Positions 16,796 through 26,728 of a stretch of DNA of 64,000 nt are shown piece by piece. The first letter of the stretch is position 1. Every line of letters starts with the position of its first letter. This DNA is from Ruminococcus flavefaciens (GTDB lineage: Bacteria; Bacillota; Clostridia; Oscillospirales; Ruminococcaceae): the NCBI RefSeq assembly GCF_900143025.1, contig NZ_FRCT01000015.1, positions 20,543 through 84,542 on the forward strand. Direction: 5' to 3'. The notes beneath the pieces were generated by a model. It saw only the letters and a list, made by a program, of their open reading frames with translations, had not been told where the DNA came from and made no database searches. Position numbers and translations under genes: made by a program.

Positions 16796-19700
16796 ATGGA
16801 CAATTTCAGAAGTGAAGCTCCATACGAGCAGCAGGGACTTTATGATCCCACATTTGAACATGATAACTGCGGCATAGGTGCGGTAGTTAATATCAAGGGC
16901 GAGCAGTCCAGATATGTTGTAGACAGTGCTCTTACTATCGTTGAAAAGCTTGAACACCGTGCAGGCAAGGACGCTGAGGGCAAGACCGGCGACGGTGTAG
17001 GCATACTTGTACAGATGCCATACAGCTTCTTTATAAGTGAGACCGCAAAACTTGGTTATGATATCGGCGACAATGGTGATTTCGGTGTGGGAATGTTTTT
17101 CTTCCCACAGAATGAAATGAAGCGCGGTCAGGCTATGAAGCTGTTCGAGCTCATTATCAAAAAGAACGGAATGGAGTTCATCTGCTGGCGTGATGTGCCT
17201 GTATCATCGGGTATACTCGGTCAGAAGGCACTTGACAGTATGCCTTATATCATGCAGGCTTTTGTAAAGCGTCCCGAGGAATGTTCAAAGGGGCTTGACT
17301 TTGACAGAAAGCTTTTTATTGCAAGACGTGAGTTTGAACATTCAAATGAAAATACATATGTATGTTCGCTTTCCAGCCGCACAATAGTATATAAGGGGAT
17401 GTTCCTTGTTGACGAGCTCAGAAAGTTCTACACAGACTTGCAGAGCGAGGATTTCAAGTCTGCTATTGCTACTGTACATTCCCGTTTTTCAACAAATACA
17501 AATCCAAGCTGGCAGAAGGCTCACCCGAACCGCTTGATAGTACACAATGGTGAGATCAACACTATAACAGGAAATGCAGATAAGATGCTTGCACGCGAGG
17601 AGAGTATGAGCTGTGAGGCATTGAAAAAAGATATGTATAAGATACTTCCTGCTATAAATGTAAATGGTTCCGACTCCGCAAGACTTGACAATGCTCTTGA
17701 ATTCATGGTAATGTCGGGTATGCCGCTGCCTCTTGCAGTAATGATAACAATTCCGGAGCCATGGAAGAACGACAGGACTATTTCAAAAGCCAAGTATGAC
17801 CTTTATCAGTACTACGCTACAATGATGGAACCGTGGGACGGACCTGCGTCTATCATTTTCTCAGACGGTGAGGTCATGGGAGCAGTTCTTGACAGAAACG
17901 GTCTCCGTCCTTCGCGTTACTGCGTAACAAGTGACGGATTCCTGATACTTTCATCTGAAACAGGCTGTATTGATATAGCTCCCGAAAAGATCGTGAAAAA
18001 GGATCGTCTCCGTCCCGGAAAAATGCTTCTTGCTGATACAAAGCAGGGTCGTATTATCGAGGACGATGAAATAAAGTCCACATATGCAACACGCCAGCCC
18101 TACGGAGAGTGGCTGGACGCAAATCTTGTCCGTCTGCATGATCTGCATATACCGAACAAGGGAGTACAGACCTATTCAAAGGACGAGCTTGCAAAGCTGC
18201 AAAAGGCATTCGGTTATTCCTACGAGGATATCCGTACATCTATACTGCCAATGGCTGAAAAAGGCGCAGAGCCGATAGCTTCCATGGGAAGTGATATACC
18301 GCTCCCACCGCTTGACAAGCAGTCTCCAAGCCTTTTCAACTACTTCCGTCAGCTCTTTGCACAGGTTACAAATCCTCCGTTTGATGCTATCCGTGAGGAG
18401 ATAGTTACGGATACAAGCGTATATATCGGCAAGGACGGTAATATCCTTGAGGAACGTCCTGAGAACTGCCACGTCCTCAAGATCGAAAATCCTATCCTTA
18501 CAGAAACGGATATGCTCAAGATAAAGGCTCTTAATCAGAAGGGTCTGAAGATCGCAGTTATACCGATCACATATTATATAGGTACTTCACTGGAAAAGGC
18601 AGTTGAGCGTTTGTTCATAGAGGCTGACAAGGCTTACCGTGACGGTGCTTCTATACTTATTCTTTCTGACCGTGGTGTGGACGAGTTCCATTGTCCAATA
18701 CCTTCACTGCTTGCAGTTGCAGCGCTTCAGCAGCATCTTGTTTCCACAAAGAAGCGTACAGCAGTTGCAATGATACTCGAAAGTGCAGAGCCGAGAGAAG
18801 TACATCATTTTGCAACACTTCTTGGTTACGGAGCTTGTGCTGTAAATCCTTATCTTGCACATGAAAGCATACGTTCACTTATTGAGGACGGCACACTTGA
18901 CAAGGACTTCTACGCAGCAGAGGACGATTACAATTCAGCTATCCTTCACGGTATTGTCAAGATAGCTTCAAAAATGGGTATTTCTACTATCCAGTCCTAT
19001 CAGGGCAGCAAGCTCTTTGAAGCCGTTGGCATTTCCCGTGAGCTTATAGACAGCTATTTTGCAGGAACTGTCAGCCGTATCGGCGGTATCGGTCTCAGTG
19101 ATATAAGCAAGCGTACAGAGAAGCTCCACACAGCAGCATTTGACCCGCTGGGACTTACAGTAAACTCCAATATCGGCAGTGCAGGCAGCCATAAGCTCCG
19201 CAGCGGAAAGAGCGAGCATCTCTACACTCCTGAAACTATACATCTGCTCCAGCAGGCTGCATGGACAGGTAATTATGAGACCTTCAAGGCATATTCAGCT
19301 GCAATAACACGAGAGGACAACGAGCTTACGCTCCGCAGCCTCCTTGACTTTGATTTTGATGAAAACGGCGGCATACCGATAGACGAGGTCGAGTCCGTTG
19401 AAAGCATCTGCAAACGCTTCAAGACAGGCGCAATGTCCTACGGCTCTATTTCACAGGAAGCACACGAGTGCATGGCTATGGCAATGAACAGTATCGGAGG
19501 CAAGTCCAACAGCGGTGAGGGCGGTGAAAGCCCTGAACGTCTGAAATCAGACAAGTGCTCAGCAATCAAGCAGGTGGCTTCCGGACGATTTGGTGTTACA
19601 TCGGAATATCTCGTTTCTGCACAGGAAATACAGATAAAAATGGCTCAGGGCGCAAAGCCGGGCGAGGGCGGACATCTTCCGTCAGGTAAGGTATATCCCT

Positions 19701-21331
19701 GGATCGCAAAAACACGTCACTCTACCGCAGGCGTGGGACTTATCTCACCTCCGCCTCACCATGATATATATTCTATCGAGGATCTTGCACAGCTTATCTA
19801 TGACCTGAAGAATGCCAACGATAAGGCTCGTATATCAGTAAAGCTCGTATCGGAAGCAGGCGTTGGAACTGTTGCGGCAGGTGTTGCCAAGGCAGGCGCA
19901 CAGGTAATACTCATTTCGGGCTATGACGGCGGTACAGGTGCAGCTCCGAAGAGCTCCATATATAATGCAGGACTTCCATGGGAGCTCGGTCTTGCAGAAG
20001 CACATCAGACGCTTATGCTCAATGGTCTCCGTTCAAGAGTTCGTATAGAAACAGACGGAAAGCTCATGACAGGTCGTGATGTACTTGTTGCAGCACTTTT
20101 AGGTGCTGAGGAATTCGGCTTTGCAACAGCTCCACTGGTAACAATGGGCTGCGTTATGATGAGAGTCTGCAATCTTGATACCTGTCCTATGGGTATCGCA
20201 ACACAAAATCCTGAGCTCCGCAAGCGTTTCCGCGGCAAGCCCGAATACATTGTTAACTTCATGCATTTCATTGCACAGGAGCTCCGCGAGTATATGGCAA
20301 AGCTGGGTATTCGTACTGTTGATGAGCTTGTTAGACGCAGTGACCTGCTGAAACCAAAGGACAGCGCAGTAAATAGCAATATCGACTTTACAAATATACT
20401 GTCAGTAAGCCATTCTGATGAAAAGCAGCATTACGATCCCGCAGATATTTTTGATTTTGAGCTTGACAGCACTATAGACCGCCGTGTTATAATAAAGAAG
20501 CTGGGAAGCACACTGAAAAACGGTTCAACCAAGAGCATTTCAGTTGATGTGGTAAATACCGATCGTTCTGTGGGAACTCTTACAGGTGCAGAGATAACAA
20601 GGATACACGGTGAGAATGTTCTTGCTGATGATACATTCACTGTTAAGTGCACAGGCAGCGGCGGACAGTCCTTCGGTGCATTTATACCAAAGGGACTTAC
20701 ACTTGAGCTCTGCGGCGACAGCAATGACTATTTCGGCAAGGGACTTTCAGGCGGCAAGCTTGTACTTTATCCACCTAAGAATTCAGGCTTCAAGGCTGAT
20801 GAGAATATCATCGTCGGAAATGTTGCACTTTATGGTGCTACTTCAGGAAAAGCATTTATCAACGGCGTTGCAGGTGAAAGATTCTGCGTAAGAAATTCGG
20901 GTGCAATAGCTGTATGTGAGGGCGTGGGCGACCACGGCTGTGAGTATATGACAGGCGGACGTGCTGTTATCCTCGGAGGTACAGGAAAGAATTTCGCCGC
21001 AGGTATGTCGGGCGGTATCGCTTATGTTCTCGATGAAAAGCATGACCTTTACACTCGTCTGAACAAGTCGCTTGTATCACTTGAAACAGTGACAGCAGAT
21101 GAGGACATCACAGAGTTGAAAACTATCATATCCGAGCACGCAGAAGCTACAGGTTCGGAGAAGGCAAAGAAGATACTTGCTGAATTCGAGCATTATCTGC
21201 CATGCTTCAAGAAGATAATACCACATGATTATGCTAAGATACAGAGCACAGTAAAATCGCTTGTATTATCAGGTGTATCACGTGAAAAGGCTGAAATAGA
21301 AGCCTTTGAGCTTATAAGAAAGGAGGCGTGA
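16796..21331 (+). CDS. gltB: Glutamate synthase large subunit
   Basis: This 1511-residue protein has the length of GltB. It has an N-terminal class II glutaminase domain whose nucleophile Cys follows a short propeptide (HDNCGIGAV, about residue 24), a central domain and an FMN-binding synthase domain (GAMSYGSISQEAHE near residue 890, then HLPSGKVYPWIAKTRHS). The Cys cluster CNLDTCPMGIATQ ligates a 3Fe-4S centre, and the C-terminal GXGXG beta-helix domain comes last. It transfers the amide of glutamine to 2-oxoglutarate, completing the GS-GOGAT cycle with the glutamine synthetases encoded on both sides. It is the first gene of a plus-strand nitrogen operon and is preceded by a leader attenuator. 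Confidence 0.97.
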   Translation: MDNFRSEAPYEQQGLYDPTFEHDNCGIGAVVNIKGEQSRYVVDSALTIVEKLEHRAGKDAEGKTGDGVGILVQMPYSFFISETAKLGYDIGDNGDFGVGMFFFPQNEMKRGQAMKLFELIIKKNGMEFICWRDVPVSSGILGQKALDSMPYIMQAFVKRPEECSKGLDFDRKLFIARREFEHSNENTYVCSLSSRTIVYKGMFLVDELRKFYTDLQSEDFKSAIATVHSRFSTNTNPSWQKAHPNRLIVHNGEINTITGNADKMLAREESMSCEALKKDMYKILPAINVNGSDSARLDNALEFMVMSGMPLPLAVMITIPEPWKNDRTISKAKYDLYQYYATMMEPWDGPASIIFSDGEVMGAVLDRNGLRPSRYCVTSDGFLILSSETGCIDIAPEKIVKKDRLRPGKMLLADTKQGRIIEDDEIKSTYATRQPYGEWLDANLVRLHDLHIPNKGVQTYSKDELAKLQKAFGYSYEDIRTSILPMAEKGAEPIASMGSDIPLPPLDKQSPSLFNYFRQLFAQVTNPPFDAIREEIVTDTSVYIGKDGNILEERPENCHVLKIENPILTETDMLKIKALNQKGLKIAVIPITYYIGTSLEKAVERLFIEADKAYRDGASILILSDRGVDEFHCPIPSLLAVAALQQHLVSTKKRTAVAMILESAEPREVHHFATLLGYGACAVNPYLAHESIRSLIEDGTLDKDFYAAEDDYNSAILHGIVKIASKMGISTIQSYQGSKLFEAVGISRELIDSYFAGTVSRIGGIGLSDISKRTEKLHTAAFDPLGLTVNSNIGSAGSHKLRSGKSEHLYTPETIHLLQQAAWTGNYETFKAYSAAITREDNELTLRSLLDFDFDENGGIPIDEVESVESICKRFKTGAMSYGSISQEAHECMAMAMNSIGGKSNSGEGGESPERLKSDKCSAIKQVASGRFGVTSEYLVSAQEIQIKMAQGAKPGEGGHLPSGKVYPWIAKTRHSTAGVGLISPPPHHDIYSIEDLAQLIYDLKNANDKARISVKLVSEAGVGTVAAGVAKAGAQVILISGYDGGTGAAPKSSIYNAGLPWELGLAEAHQTLMLNGLRSRVRIETDGKLMTGRDVLVAALLGAEEFGFATAPLVTMGCVMMRVCNLDTCPMGIATQNPELRKRFRGKPEYIVNFMHFIAQELREYMAKLGIRTVDELVRRSDLLKPKDSAVNSNIDFTNILSVSHSDEKQHYDPADIFDFELDSTIDRRVIIKKLGSTLKNGSTKSISVDVVNTDRSVGTLTGAEITRIHGENVLADDTFTVKCTGSGGQSFGAFIPKGLTLELCGDSNDYFGKGLSGGKLVLYPPKNSGFKADENIIVGNVALYGATSGKAFINGVAGERFCVRNSGAIAVCEGVGDHGCEYMTGGRAVILGGTGKNFAAGMSGGIAYVLDEKHDLYTRLNKSLVSLETVTADEDITELKTIISEHAEATGSEKAKKILAEFEHYLPCFKKIIPHDYAKIQSTVKSLVLSGVSREKAEIEAFELIRKEA

Positions 21332-21334
21332 GCC

Positions 21335-22822
21335 ATGGGAAAAGCAACAGGATTTCTTGAATATACAAGAACCGAAACAACGGCTAAGGAGCCATTGGAG
21401 CGTATAAAGGATTTCAATGAGTTCCACGTACCGCTCTCAGATGAGAAGCGCAGAGAACAGGCTTCACGCTGTATGGACTGCGGAGTTCCTTTCTGTCAGA
21501 ACGGAAAAATGCTCTGCGGAATGGTGTCGGGCTGCCCGCTGAACAATCTTATCCCCGAGTGGAACGACCTTATTTACCACGGTCAGAAGGAACAGGCACT
21601 TAGTCGTTTGCTGATGACCAATAACTTCCCCGAGTTCACATCAAGGGTATGTCCCGCACTTTGCGAAAAGGCTTGTATATGCGGAGTTTACGACAGTCCC
21701 GTTACTGTTAAGGAGAACGAGAACTCCATAATCGAATACGGATTTGAAAGCGGACTTATAAAGCCTCAGGCTCCCGCTGTCCGCAGCGGCAAGAGAGTAG
21801 CAGTTATCGGTTCAGGTCCTTCGGGACTTGCCGCTGCCGATACTCTCAATAAGCGCGGTCACAATGTTACGGTTTATGAGCGTTCTGACCGTGCAGGCGG
21901 ACTTCTGATGTACGGTATCCCGAATATGAAGCTTGAAAAGCATATCATAGAGCGTCGTATTGAGCTTATGAAAGCCGAGGGCGTGGAGTTTGTCATAAAC
22001 GCAAATGTTGGAGACAATGTTTCGGCAGATGAGATAATGAACGGCTTTGATGTTGTCGTACTTGCCTGCGGTTCATCAAATCCCCGTGATATAAAGGCTG
22101 AGGGCAGAGATGCAGAGGGGATATACTTCGCAGTTGACTTCCTTAAAGCTACTACAAAGAGTCTGCTTGACTCTGAGCTTTCGGACGGTAAGTACATTTC
22201 GGCTAAGGATAAAAATGTAGTTATCATCGGCGGAGGAGATACAGGAAATGACTGTGTCGGTACTTCTGTCCGTCACGGCTGCAAGTCTGTTACACAGCTT
22301 GAAATGATGCCTAAGCTCCCTGATGAAAGAGCTGAAAACAATCCGTTCCCTCAGTGGCCCCGTGTCTGCAAGACAGACTACGGTCAGGAGGAGGCTATAG
22401 CAGTATTCGGACATGATCCTCGTATCTACTGCACTACTGTCAAGGAATTCATAAAGGACGAGAAAGGCGCACTTTCGGCTATAAAGACTGTAAAGCTCGA
22501 ATTTGTTACAGATCCTGCAAGCGGCAGAAGAGTGCCTAAGGAGATAGAAGGAAGCGAGGAGATACTCCCTTGTGAGCTCTGTCTTATCGCAGCAGGCTTC
22601 CTTGGCTGTCAGAGTTATGTTGCTCAGGCTTTCGGTGTTGAACTCGACCAGCGTACAAACGTAAAAACAGCTCAGAATTGTCATAATACAAATATTGAAA
22701 AGGTGTTCACCGCAGGAGATATGCATATCGGACAGTCTCTTGTAGTCCGTGCGATACGCGAGGGCAGGGATGCAGCAGCAGAGGTGGACGAATACCTTAT
22801 GGGCTACACCAATCTGAAATAA
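21335..22822 (+). CDS. gltD: Glutamate synthase small subunit
   Basis: The 495-residue protein starts three bases after the gltB stop with a GGAGG site inside the gltB end. N-terminal cysteines in RCMDCGVPFCQNG and MVSGCPLNN match the 4Fe-4S-binding GltD N-terminus. An FAD-binding GSGPSGLAAADTL motif (about residue 152) and a second nucleotide-binding IIGGGDTGNDCVG motif (about 298) follow. It supplies electrons from NAD(P)H to GltB. Confidence 0.96.
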   Translation: MGKATGFLEYTRTETTAKEPLERIKDFNEFHVPLSDEKRREQASRCMDCGVPFCQNGKMLCGMVSGCPLNNLIPEWNDLIYHGQKEQALSRLLMTNNFPEFTSRVCPALCEKACICGVYDSPVTVKENENSIIEYGFESGLIKPQAPAVRSGKRVAVIGSGPSGLAAADTLNKRGHNVTVYERSDRAGGLLMYGIPNMKLEKHIIERRIELMKAEGVEFVINANVGDNVSADEIMNGFDVVVLACGSSNPRDIKAEGRDAEGIYFAVDFLKATTKSLLDSELSDGKYISAKDKNVVIIGGGDTGNDCVGTSVRHGCKSVTQLEMMPKLPDERAENNPFPQWPRVCKTDYGQEEAIAVFGHDPRIYCTTVKEFIKDEKGALSAIKTVKLEFVTDPASGRRVPKEIEGSEEILPCELCLIAAGFLGCQSYVAQAFGVELDQRTNVKTAQNCHNTNIEKVFTAGDMHIGQSLVVRAIREGRDAAAEVDEYLMGYTNLK

Positions 22823-22833
22823 AGGAGAACGAT

Positions 22834-24111
22834 ATGATCTATTCAGAAAACGAGATATTGCAGTATATCGAGGAAAACGACGTAAAGTTCGTAAAGCTGA
22901 CCTTCTGCGACCTTAATGGCAGACTGAAAAATATATCAATACTTTCCTCAGAGCTTGCTGTTACTTTTGAGCGCGGAGTACGTGTCGCTGCGAAAAAGAT
23001 ATCAGGCTTTGAGGCTGCAAACGGCAAGGACCTGTTCCTTTTTCCCGATGCTCAGACAATGACCGTTCTGCCGTGGAGACCTCAGCAGGGAAGAGTTATC
23101 CGTATGTTCTGCTATATCCGTTACAAGGACGGCACTCCCTTTGAGGGAGACAGCCGCTATTTCCTGAAAAAAGCCATGAAGTCTGCCGTGAATTCAGGTT
23201 ATTGTTTCCGTTTCGGAACCTCCTGTGAATTTACGCTTTTCCTCAAAGATGAAAAGGGAATACCGACCAAGATTCCACATGATTTTGCAGGCTACTGTGA
23301 TATTGCTCCGGATGATAAGGGTGAGAATATCCGCCGTGATGTATGCCTTACTCTTGAACAGATGGGCATACAGCCTGTTTCCTCACGACATGAGAGCGGC
23401 TGCGGTCAGCATGAGATAGACTTTAATTCATCGTCTGCCCTTAAAGCTGCCGATACTTTTCTTAGTTTCAAATCTGCGGTAAAATCCGTTGCCGAGACTC
23501 ACGGTGTACACGCAAGCTTCATGCCTAAGCCGCTGCGCAACGACTGCGGAAACGGTATGCATATAAGCTTTACTGTCTTTCCTGACAGCGATTTTCTGGA
23601 GGAACGCGTTTCCGAGTGCGGCGGAATGGTAAAGAGTGCGGCAGCAGGAATAATGGATCATATACGTGAATTTACATTATTTACCAATTCAACTGTCAAT
23701 TCGTATGCAAGACTCGGAGAGTTTACAGCCCCGAGGGATATCATCTGGTCTGACGAAGAGGGTTCACAGCTTATAAGAATGTCTCCTGACAGCGATGATA
23801 CAGCTGTTGAATTAAGAGTATCAGATTGTGTATGCAATCCATATCTTGTACTCGGTCTGATGATATATGCTGCTATGGAAGGCATGGCTTCGGGAGCTGT
23901 CCTTCCCGAGAAAAACAGCGGAACAGAAAGACTTCCCGAGGATCTTGAAAAAGCAGCAGAGCTTGCTGAGAATTCAGAGTTCCTGAAAAGATATATACCC
24001 GAGAGTATCCTGAATATCATCATCGGTAAGAGCCGTGAGGAATGGAAGGAGTATTCTTCAGCATACAACAAGGAAGCATATGAAGATAAGAAATTTTTCA
24101 GCTCGCTTTAA
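22834..24111 (+). CDS. Glutamine synthetase paralogue (GSI-like catalytic protein)
   Basis: The 425-residue protein is shorter than typical GSI (about 440-470) but keeps recognisable active-site segments: EFTLF for the metal-binding Glu (about residue 133), SSRHESGCGQHEIDF (about 182-196), NGMHISFTVF for the glutamate/ammonium His region, ARLGEFTAPRDIIWS for the flap and ATP-contact area, and ELRVSDCVCNPYLVLGLM. It sits between gltD and the ANTAR regulator. It could be a true glutamine synthetase, a gamma-glutamyl-amine ligase, or a GS-like sensor. A dedicated GSIII (glnN) is present nearby, so a specialised role is possible. It should not be called glnA without testing. Confidence 0.8.
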   Translation: MIYSENEILQYIEENDVKFVKLTFCDLNGRLKNISILSSELAVTFERGVRVAAKKISGFEAANGKDLFLFPDAQTMTVLPWRPQQGRVIRMFCYIRYKDGTPFEGDSRYFLKKAMKSAVNSGYCFRFGTSCEFTLFLKDEKGIPTKIPHDFAGYCDIAPDDKGENIRRDVCLTLEQMGIQPVSSRHESGCGQHEIDFNSSSALKAADTFLSFKSAVKSVAETHGVHASFMPKPLRNDCGNGMHISFTVFPDSDFLEERVSECGGMVKSAAAGIMDHIREFTLFTNSTVNSYARLGEFTAPRDIIWSDEEGSQLIRMSPDSDDTAVELRVSDCVCNPYLVLGLMIYAAMEGMASGAVLPEKNSGTERLPEDLEKAAELAENSEFLKRYIPESILNIIIGKSREEWKEYSSAYNKEAYEDKKFFSSL

Positions 24112-24123
24112 TGGAGGTGCATT

Positions 24124-24705
24124 TTGGAAAAGATTCTTGTAGTTTCAAGTAATAAAAATGCTGCTGAAGCTCTTCTTGATTTTCTGCGTGAATCGTTCAA
24201 ATGTACTCCGAAGGTCGTCGAATCGGCTTATCAGGCGAAAAATGTTCTTGAAGCTGATATGCTTACCGAGCTTGTTATGATAAATTCGCCGCTTATGGAC
24301 GAATCGGGCGTTGAATTTGCCGAGTATGTTACCGAAAAGACATCGTCTAACTGTATACTGCTTATAAAGGCAGAGCTTGCCGACAAGATAAGCGAACGTG
24401 CGGAAAAAGCAGGGATTATCATTGTAGGGAAGCCATTCAGCAAAACAGTGCTGTATCAGATAGTAAGGACGGTAGATATAGCGGTAAACCGTTCGGCAGA
24501 GCTTTATCTCAGAAATGCCCGCCTTGAGGAAAAGATTAACGAGATACAGACCATAGATAAGGCGAAATTCATGCTTATGGAGTACAAGGGCATGACAGAA
24601 GGTGAGGCTCATGCATACATTGAGCAGTATGCTATGAACAAGCGAAAAAAGAAGAGCATTGCCGCTCTTGCCATAATCGACAAGCTCAGCGAGCAGTATC
24701 TGTAG
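24124..24705 (+). CDS. ANTAR-domain antiterminator with a degenerate receiver domain
   Basis: The 193-residue protein starts at TTG 24124, six bases after a GGAGGTG site. Residues 1-120 have a response-regulator receiver fold, but the acidic pocket is SS (residues 8-9) and the phospho-acceptor position is Asn54 (LVMINSPLMD); only the KPF lysine remains. A coiled-coil linker follows. The C-terminal ANTAR domain (about 140-190) shows the signature KAKFMLMEYKGMTEGEAHAY followed by AMNKRKKKSIAALAIID. ANTAR proteins bind RNA hairpins with six-base loops and prevent termination. Matching hairpins occur in the leaders of its own operon, amt and pyrG-glnN. Control by phosphorylation looks unlikely; the signal input is unknown, with dimerisation or protein binding being options. 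Confidence 0.9.
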   Translation: MEKILVVSSNKNAAEALLDFLRESFKCTPKVVESAYQAKNVLEADMLTELVMINSPLMDESGVEFAEYVTEKTSSNCILLIKAELADKISERAEKAGIIIVGKPFSKTVLYQIVRTVDIAVNRSAELYLRNARLEEKINEIQTIDKAKFMLMEYKGMTEGEAHAYIEQYAMNKRKKKSIAALAIIDKLSEQYL

Positions 24706-24716
24706 AGGTGCAAAAA

Positions 24717-26138
24717 ATGTTTGACACGATACACGAAGAATGCGGAGTTTTCGGCATTTTCGAGAACAGGACAGCAAATGTGGCTGCTTCTGTATATTTC
24801 GGACTTTATGCTCTCCAGCACAGAGGTCAGGAGAGCTGCGGCATAACTGTCTGCGATGACGGTATCTTCCGCCACAAGCGTGCGGACGGACTTGTTTCCG
24901 AGGTGTTCACCCGTGAGGAGCTTGACAAGCTTGGCAGCGGCAATATGGCAGTGGGACACGTTCGCTATTCCACTACAGGCGGTCATAACCACAACAATAT
25001 ACAGCCGCTGGTCATTCGGCATATCAAGGGCAATATGGCTCTTGTACACAACGGAAACCTTGTCAATGCCTCTGAGCTTCGCAGCTCATTTGAGATGTCG
25101 GGGGCTATATTCCACGGTACTTCCGATACGGAAGCTATCGCATATTCAATAGTACGTGAGAGACTTACCAGCAGCTCTACCGAGCAGGCTGTAGAATTGG
25201 CAATGCCGTTCATCAAGGGAGCTTACTCCTGTATACTTATGACGGCGACGAAGCTAATTGCTTTCCGTGACCCCAATGGCTTCCGTCCGCTTTGCATAGG
25301 AAAAACTCACGACGGTGCATATGTTGTTGCTTCGGAGTCATGTGCGCTTGAAACAGTGGGTGCTGAGTTCATACGTGACGTGGAGGCTGGAGAGATAGTT
25401 GTAATAGATAAGGAAGGACTGCGCTCCATAACCACTAACTGCGCTACCAAAAAGCATATATGCATATTTGAGTACATATACTTTGCCCGTCCCGATTCTG
25501 TTATTGAGGGAGTATCGGTACATCATGCAAGGCTGAAGGCAGGGGAGCTTCTTGCAAAGAATTGTCCTGTTGACGCTGATATCGTTATCGGAGTACCTGA
25601 TTCGGGACTCGATGCGGCTCTCGGCTACGCTAATGCAAGCGGCATACCTTACGGTATCGGCTTCATAAAGAATAAATACATCGGGCGCAGTTTTATACAG
25701 CCCGATCAAAATCAGCGTGAGAACGCAGTCAAGATAAAGCTCAATGCAGTACGTGAGAGTGTAAGCGGAAAACGTGTCATAATGATAGACGATTCTATTG
25801 TACGCGGCACTACCAGCGCAAGGATAGTAAGACTTCTGCGAGATGCAGGGGCTAAGGAAGTCCATGTGCGCATATCATCTCCGCCGTTTGTTCACTCCTG
25901 CTATTTCGGTACCGACATAGACTCTGAGGAAAATCTCATTGCGGGGAAATGTCATTCTACGGAAGAGATAGCAAAATATATCGGTGCGGACAGTCTGGGT
26001 TATCTGCCTCTGGAGTGTCTCGGAGAGCTTGTGGATAACAGGTTCGGTTACTGTAACGGCTGCTTTACAGGCGATTATCCCGTTGACGTAACCGGAGCAG
26101 GTTACAAGAATAAATTCGATGAAAAAATACACAGGTGA
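24717..26138 (+). CDS. purF: Amidophosphoribosyltransferase
   Basis: The 473-residue protein starts at ATG 24717, five to six bases after GAGGTG; a GTG three codons upstream is part of that site. The nucleophile Cys9 follows a short propeptide (EECGVFG), then come glutaminase segments (HVRYSTTGG, VHNGNLVNA, GTSDTEA) and a phosphoribosyltransferase motif (VIMIDDSIVRGTTS, about residue 355). C-terminal Cys in GYCNGCF fit the iron-sulfur type known from Bacillus. It commits PRPP to purine synthesis using glutamine. Its place inside the glutamine/glutamate operon rather than a pur operon is notable. Confidence 0.93.
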   Translation: MFDTIHEECGVFGIFENRTANVAASVYFGLYALQHRGQESCGITVCDDGIFRHKRADGLVSEVFTREELDKLGSGNMAVGHVRYSTTGGHNHNNIQPLVIRHIKGNMALVHNGNLVNASELRSSFEMSGAIFHGTSDTEAIAYSIVRERLTSSSTEQAVELAMPFIKGAYSCILMTATKLIAFRDPNGFRPLCIGKTHDGAYVVASESCALETVGAEFIRDVEAGEIVVIDKEGLRSITTNCATKKHICIFEYIYFARPDSVIEGVSVHHARLKAGELLAKNCPVDADIVIGVPDSGLDAALGYANASGIPYGIGFIKNKYIGRSFIQPDQNQRENAVKIKLNAVRESVSGKRVIMIDDSIVRGTTSARIVRLLRDAGAKEVHVRISSPPFVHSCYFGTDIDSEENLIAGKCHSTEEIAKYIGADSLGYLPLECLGELVDNRFGYCNGCFTGDYPVDVTGAGYKNKFDEKIHR

Positions 26139-26143
26139 CGTTC

Positions 26144-26611
26144 ATGGAACAGGTCACGTATAAATGGACAGACGCTGAAAACGAAGACTTCAGTCGCTTT
26201 TACCTCATAACAGAGGAATATTACGACAGCCTTGTAGGCGGAAAGCTTAACAGGAGCGGATTTGTTCCTTACAATCTGTCTGACAGCATACAGTATGTGC
26301 TGATAGCTTATATAAATGATAATGCTGCTGCCTGTGCAGGACTGAAAAGGTATTCGGACACTGACGCGGAGATAAAACGGGTCTGGGTAGATCCCAAATA
26401 CCGCGGAAGGCATATAGCAACGGAAATGATGAATATATTAGAGGAAAGGGCAGCCCTTCTGGGCTTTGACAGAACAGTTCTTCAGACAAGAGAAATAATG
26501 ACTGCTGCGGTCAGTCTGTATAAAGAGCGCGGATATTATCAAATTGAAAATTATCCGCCTTATGACAGTCTTGAAGGTGCTGTTTGCTTTGCAAAGGATC
26601 TTACACGATGA
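26144..26611 (+). CDS. GNAT-family N-acetyltransferase
   Basis: The 155-residue protein starts at ATG 26144, behind AGGTGA, which overlaps the purF stop. The acetyl-CoA-binding segment VWVDPKYRGRHIATEMM is near residues 84-100, and a C-terminal YKERGYYQIENYPPY is typical of GNATs. The substrate is unknown. It is probably co-transcribed with purF. Confidence 0.85.
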   Translation: MEQVTYKWTDAENEDFSRFYLITEEYYDSLVGGKLNRSGFVPYNLSDSIQYVLIAYINDNAAACAGLKRYSDTDAEIKRVWVDPKYRGRHIATEMMNILEERAALLGFDRTVLQTREIMTAAVSLYKERGYYQIENYPPYDSLEGAVCFAKDLTR

Positions 26612-26728
26612 TCCTTGATAACGGCTGTGCATCAATGGCGCTGTACGGTCAGAATATATCAATAATTCGAGCCTGAACGGCTAATGTCTTTTGGCTTACG
26701 GCTAAAGGCTGAACTGGAGGAATAGAAA

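Noticed and set aside
22076..22726. Minus-strand frame of 216 codons opposite gltD
   Set aside because: Antisense shadow of a certain gene; no start signal or recognisable protein.
24145..24777. Minus-strand frame of 210 codons opposite the ANTAR gene
   Set aside because: The plus-strand ANTAR signature is unmistakable; the antisense product shows no domain.
26612..26728. ANTAR-type hairpin before asnB
   Set aside because: Short GC-rich hairpins exist (for example AGCC/GGCT with a 5-base loop), but none has a six-base loop with A1/G4 overlapping a terminator with a T tract.
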